A stretch of 64,000 nt of DNA, taken from contig JAQGBZ010000173.1 of assembly GCA_034687125.1 (NCBI GenBank), forward strand, positions 62,001 to 126,000. Direction: 5' to 3'. Within the stretch, counting starts at the first letter, position 1. Every line of letters starts with the position of its first letter. Positions 59,701 through 64,000 of the stretch are shown here, in pieces. Origin of the DNA: Neelides folsomi (lineage: Eukaryota > Arthropoda > Collembola > Neelipleona > Neelidae). Below the pieces are notes generated by a model, which saw only the letters and a program-made list of their open reading frames with translations, was not told where the DNA came from and searched no databases. The position numbers were made by a program, and so were the translations under genes.

Positions 59701-60091
59701 TGCATTTTATATTAATAAATATTTTAAATATATTACCTACATGTATAACTTATCATAATTGTATTAAATAGGCTTTCAAATGTATATATCTAATCTCAAG
59801 TGGATTATTATTCGTGTTAAGATTAAAAAACTGAATTTTGTCTATGTTATTCGAATGAGGAAATGTGGTCCATGTGACTCGTGTGTGATGTGAGAGAGGT
59901 AGAGAGATTTTCTAAGAAGTTGAGCTCACACCTCATTTGGTTATTTATTTAAAGGAGTGTTTGAGTGGAAGGAGAATGCGAAGGTGAGGAGATTAATTGA
60001 CATCATGAGTCAGAGAGGAATGAAATCTTCAATCACCTAACACTCAACTTCAAGTTCTTCTAAATTCTGTTTTGTATTACAAGTAGGGAAG
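56793..60091. other. Long intergenic stretch with one compositional island
   Basis: About 3.3 kb without a convincing gene. 58140-58450 is clearly less AT-rich, and the stretch ends at a possible donor CAGAAG/GTAAAC (58396). It might be an untranslated first exon or promoter of a gene whose other exons lie elsewhere. Neither strand gives a protein I recognise. Confidence 0.35.
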
Positions 60092-61229
60092 ATGTGGCTC
60101 AGCCACCACCTGTTAGTTGCTTCTTCTCTCTTCACATTAATTTCGGCCCTTCCCCAACTCAATTTTCACAATTCGGTGAGTTCAGAGAGCTCAGAAGAAA
60201 ATATTAAATATGAAGAAGATCCATACAAATCAAGTAGATCTCAATCTCAACTTTTAAAGTAAGAAAAAGCATTCAAAATCAACAAAAATACTCAATATTC
60301 TGTATTACAATGTACAATGTATCTGTATATTTGATAGAAATTGTAACGCTTATTTTGTAATTTATTGATCAAAATGCAGTTCATTGACATGATATGATTG
60401 ACATGGATTTATGAATGGAAAATTTTTATTGCTTGAATTGAATTAAAAAGTTGTTTTGATAAATAAATAAATTTAATTAATTCAGATGCGAATCTAAAAC
60501 GGAACGTTATGATATCATAAAGAAGAAATGTTTGAAGGTGAATCACCGGAATCACTGCGGGGCGAACATGATCTTTTTGCCTATTGACGAGAAAAAAGGA
60601 GAATGCAAATGTGACGGCTCAAAGAGCTCCGTACCACTCTTGTACAATGGACAAACAAATGCTTGTTATTATGTTTATGAGAAGGTTGCACAGAACATTT
60701 AAATATTTATAATACAAAATATCACAATATATATTTACTCTATTAACTCTTATTTATTCTTTTAAATGAGCAGTTAAGAACGAATTTTAAGAATATTTAA
60801 TATTGTGCTGAATTCATATCAAAATATTTACAAATTCAGTAATAAACAAATTTTAATATTCATTTTTATTTATAGGCATATTGCAAAAGAGGTGAATGGC
60901 TTCAACTGGGTTTTAATAACGAAGGGGTTTGTGAACCAAATCCATGTTTACAAGAATTAACCCGGAATAGGAAAAATGGAGAAAGAATTGGAAGGACGGT
61001 TTATGTACAAAATCGGTGTTTGGCTCTCGGGACGAAATGTCTCAATGGGGTCATTGCGTTTGATCCAAAAGATCTCGTTCCTAAATGTCTCAAAGAAACT
61101 GATTTATATCAATTCGAGGGCGAAATTGATGGCAAAGCTATTTTTTCTGTCAGAAGGCTCAGATGCTCACCTGGATATATTTTAAGAATTGATGGAGGAT
61201 GTCATTTAGATGATGTTTTTGATTTTTAA
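60092..61229 (+). CDS. Secreted cysteine-rich protein, DUF4789-like
   Basis: Three exons, 60092-60258, 60486-60684 and 60876-61229, in phase, 239 residues. Signal peptide about 1-20 (MWLSHHLLVASSLFTLISAL), then a Ser/Glu-rich linker, then a cysteine-rich body with regularly spaced cysteines: KKKCLKVNHRNHCGANM, GECKCDG, ACYYVYEKAYCKRGEWLQL, GVCEPNPC, NRCLALGTKC and LRCSPGY...GGCHLDD. The GPC/RGEWLxL-type wording resembles arthropod DUF4789 proteins, whose role is unknown. A strong extra donor (TTCG/GTGAGT) inside exon 1 at about 60175 may allow alternative splicing. ATTTAAAGG about 140 bp upstream may act as a TATA-like element. Confidence 0.72.
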
Positions 61230-61757
61230 ACTTTTTTACTGTTAAAAATTGTTTTTATTTTTTATCTCGTCGTGTTATATGTACAAGCCCTTTATTTAAT
61301 AAGTAAACATTGGGATAATGAAAATGATATGAAATTCATAGAAATTTTTGTTATTTTATACATGTTTTGATATTCCCTATGTTTACTTATTTCCTGGAGA
61401 CTTTGTATAAATAATGTATTGTTACATATCTCTATTTGTGTATAATAACTAATAAATTTTTTATAATGTTTATTATAATTATAATGTTTTTATTTTGTTT
61501 GTTATAAAATCAAAATCAATATTATTTTGAGAGTTTACATTTAAATTCCTAATAAATCTCATATTCTTTAGTTGAAGATTTGTTATTTATAATAGTAAAA
61601 ACAATTTTATTATTTAGTATTAATCTAGAGATAAGTTTACAAATCAGCTAAATTCTTTTACATTAATTAAGTATTATGTTAAACAGTTATAGAAATTAAT
61701 ATATTTTAATTGAGTTAATTATATATAAAATATTGCTCCAATTAATAAAACTTTAAT
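61230..61757. other. Spacer between convergent genes
   Basis: AT-rich, carries the two 3' ends; an AATAAA-like signal lies near 61450. Nothing else seen. Confidence 0.4.
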
Positions 61758-63071
61758 TTAATTAATTCTTCCTTCAAAATCCTGGAATTTGCCCAATCCG
61801 AAAGCTTTATAAATTAAGAGCTTCTTTGCTGAGTCATCGACGTTCTTTCCGCTCCAAACTCCTTCTTTTGATCTCTCCAGAACAAATTTATCCTCCAAGA
61901 AGTCCATCCCACAATTACGGAAAAAACTAAGCGTTCCTTCATGAAGGTTGCTTTTATCAAAAATTCCCAAATAAATCCATCTGATTCTTTTCATGTTCAG
62001 AATTTGATGGAGCAAAACAACGCCTGGGCGGAAAAAAGTTCCAATGACTGCAACTTTCCCTGCGTTGAAGATTTTATCAAATCCATTTTTGACTTCATTG
62101 CCAAAAATGCAATCAGTGAATGTGAGAGAATTGTAAGGAATTGGAGTGAAATGAGTCAAATTTTTCCTAAATGTAACTTCAACAGAGCTGAGCGTGAGAA
62201 CTTTAATTGTTGACGGCAAAAGGGAAATGTCAATTGTCATTAAAATGTTAGAAGGTCGGAAGTAAAATTCACTCAGGTTTTTCCATTTAGAGAGATTTGA
62301 GAAAAAAACTTCAATTTTTGGAATTTCAATTTCGTAAAAATTCAAATAAGACACGTCAGAAGGAATCAAGTCAATTAACTCAATTTTACAATTGGCCATC
62401 GCAAGGTTTAGTATTTGGTTGTTACTGGTGCTAGGAATAGCTTTTTTTCCTTTCAATGATTTATTTGGCAAATAGCTGTTAAAGAGAGTTTCTTGAGCTT
62501 CAGTGGTAAAATTCAAAACGACAGTTTGTTCGGGCCAATTTATTAAAATGGCAGTCCAATTTGCAATCTTAATTGAAATTTTTTGCATTGGCAAATCGAG
62601 AATTTCGTTTAAACCCCAAACGGTTCGGATTTCGTTGAAGCCATAATTCGGCATTTGTTTATCAAAGAATAAAATGGCCTTTAATTTTTCAATAGAAATA
62701 ATCTCACGGAAGTCTTCAAGATGGTCAAATTTCCTTATGTTATTTGGATTCACTTCTTCATAAATGAACTTGAGCAAATTTGGGAGATAAATTCGAGTTT
62801 TGAATTCTCCTTTGATTTCAACTTTGATTAAATGGATTTCCGAAATTGTAGTACAATTTTTCAAATTTGAAATTAAATCGTTCGGATCAATTCGAATTGA
62901 CTCGAGATATAAAATATTTAAGGACTGAGGGAAACTTAAATTTTTTAATAATATTTCGTTTTCTTCGTTTATGGTAATTTCGTGTTGGTTTTCCCATATT
63001 TTCGAATGTGTTAGATCGACTTGTTCACTCGAATCCTCCATGTCCAAAACAAAGGCATGTTTCGGCATCAT
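61758..63071 (-). CDS. Leucine-rich-repeat-like hypothetical protein
   Basis: A single frame of 437 residues from two adjacent ATGs at 63071. A 5' UTR intron is likely (63205-63088, GTAATT...TTTCAG). The body shows irregular leucine-rich repeats, for example SLNILYLESIRID, LPNLLKFIYEE, VSYLNFYEIEIPKI, WKNLSEFYF and IKVLTLSSVEV, spaced about 25-30 residues. This is the style of the LRR half of F-box/LRR proteins, and the decayed gene at 10449-12246 has similar repeats after its F-box. No F-box is visible here: the exon upstream has no ATG in frame. It could be a truncated F-box/LRR paralogue or an independent LRR protein. No signal peptide, so probably cytosolic. Confidence 0.65.
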   Translation of the reverse strand: MMPKHAFVLDMEDSSEQVDLTHSKIWENQHEITINEENEILLKNLSFPQSLNILYLESIRIDPNDLISNLKNCTTISEIHLIKVEIKGEFKTRIYLPNLLKFIYEEVNPNNIRKFDHLEDFREIISIEKLKAILFFDKQMPNYGFNEIRTVWGLNEILDLPMQKISIKIANWTAILINWPEQTVVLNFTTEAQETLFNSYLPNKSLKGKKAIPSTSNNQILNLAMANCKIELIDLIPSDVSYLNFYEIEIPKIEVFFSNLSKWKNLSEFYFRPSNILMTIDISLLPSTIKVLTLSSVEVTFRKNLTHFTPIPYNSLTFTDCIFGNEVKNGFDKIFNAGKVAVIGTFFRPGVVLLHQILNMKRIRWIYLGIFDKSNLHEGTLSFFRNCGMDFLEDKFVLERSKEGVWSGKNVDDSAKKLLIYKAFGLGKFQDFEGRIN

Positions 63072-63239
63072 TCGGAAAGTTAGCTCACTGAAATAGTAAT
63101 TGAATTTTAGTTAAAGTATTTTATCGGGAATTGAAGTATTTTAGTTATGTAATATTTAGTAAATTAATTAATCATTGAATCAATAATGAATTTTAAAAAA
63201 ATTACCTTTGTTTAAAATGAACTTCGAATAAATTAATGA

Positions 63240-64000
63240 GCACTCATCTTGATCTTGATATAACTAATGGAATAAAATTGAAACACACTTTATGTTACTT
63301 ATCTCACAAATTCATTGATAAAATCACTCGAATCAAATGTCTCTTTCAACTTCAACACTACAAATTACGACACAATCAGGAAATTGACTTATACCATACA
63401 TTTTTATCACAAACTCGAGTTGAAAAACATGTTGAAATAGTTTATTGTTTCAATCACCCTTAAACATCAATTAATGTTACACTTTTAAAATAATTCAATT
63501 ATAAATAATTTAGTTAACCCAATTAGCTTACTAAGAATACACAATATTTTAAAAAATATTATTGACAATATAAATATTTTGAAAGAATTTTATTTATTAT
63601 ATTTTTATAAATTAAAAAGATAAACTTTTTATTTATTAATGTGTGAGTTTAGAGGTTATGCGGTTATCTAACCTCGAACTTACCTAATGCCAAGGCTAAA
63701 GTAAAATATTTCAAATGGCTTAATCTATTAAACAAATATCTGTATTTGCAATAGACATTACCTATTATAATATGTTTAAATAGGTAATATCTTATGTGTA
63801 TTATAATCAGATCATAAGTATTACATTTTATTTATAATATATTATATCAATATACACTTAATTATAATTATTGAGCTCAAAAGATTGTTAGATATTGTTA
63901 GATGGTTATATTAATTGAATAGATGAAATATTATTATAGGTCTATCTATTTGTGTGTTGTGCACGCAAATGCAAATTGCTTATACCTGCATATTGAATGA
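63240..64000. other. Right-edge spacer, nothing recognised
   Basis: AT-rich sequence upstream of the LRR-like gene. No gene, repeat or hairpin was identified before the window end. Confidence 0.4.

Noticed and set aside
63236-63463. 75-codon plus-strand frame near the right edge
   Set aside because: No family likeness and it overlaps the likely 5' UTR of the minus-strand LRR-like gene.
1-64000. Search for tRNA, rRNA, CRISPR, retroelement or viral-type genes
   Set aside because: None recognised; repeats seen are DNA-transposon-type inverted repeats only.

Overview
This is an AT-rich eukaryotic nuclear window with many short GT-AG introns (about 50-300 bp, a few over 1 kb). The gene content is that of an arthropod: two ionotropic receptors (IR), two gustatory receptors (GR), a divergent Cys-loop receptor pair, an ABCH-type half transporter, an RR-2 cuticle protein, a Diedel-like cysteine-rich protein, a DUF4789-like secreted protein, a transferrin, a non-catalytic carboxylesterase, an acid-lipase-type lipase and TMEM26. 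I infer a hexapod, possibly a springtail, because ABCH transporters, RR-2 cuticle proteins, GRs and IRs occur together with F-box/LRR-like genes. The species cannot be fixed from this sequence alone. I see no rRNA, tRNA or CRISPR.

Layout: 1-9 kb is a chemoreceptor block: an IR cut by the left edge (-), a two-exon GR (-), a relic of a second IR copy, and a four-exon GR (+) whose second intron carries two inverted-repeat elements. 9.3-12.3 kb holds a small acidic secreted protein and a decayed F-box/LRR-like gene. 13-17.8 kb is a tandem pair of seven-exon Cys-loop receptor genes; every splice site is conserved between them, but the first copy has an in-frame TGA at codon 58. 18 kb has a small secreted peptide (-). 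19.6-20 kb has two abutting hairpin elements. 21-26.9 kb is a 16-exon ABCH transporter with an unusual N-terminal coiled coil. 27.3-28.6 kb is a decayed mariner. 28.8-29.5 kb is a Diedel-like/EF-hand secreted protein (-). 31.4-32.0 kb is a non-autonomous hAT with a perfect 8-bp target duplication. 32.5-33.4 kb is an HSD10-like dehydrogenase. 34.3-37.4 kb is a two-lobed transferrin. 37.7-41.7 kb is an esterase-like gene (-) lacking the catalytic serine. 42.7-43.7 kb is a cuticle protein. 44.8-47.0 kb is a lipase with one GC-AG intron. 47.3-49.5 kb is a second IR. 50.2-53.2 kb has two neighbouring Gln/Asn-rich secreted proteins with clear TATA/Inr promoters. 54.0-55.2 kb is TMEM26 (-). 60.1-61.2 kb is a DUF4789-like protein. 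61.8-63.2 kb is an LRR-like hypothetical (-).

There is no operon logic: the genes are independent and spliced. The shared themes are chemosensation and ligand-gated signalling (IR, GR, Cys-loop) and secreted or surface proteins (cuticle, transferrin, lipase, Q/N-rich, Diedel-like). Short inverted-repeat DNA elements are common, several inside introns. Exon structures were worked out by hand from splice consensus, phase continuity and protein family fit; no transcript evidence was available.
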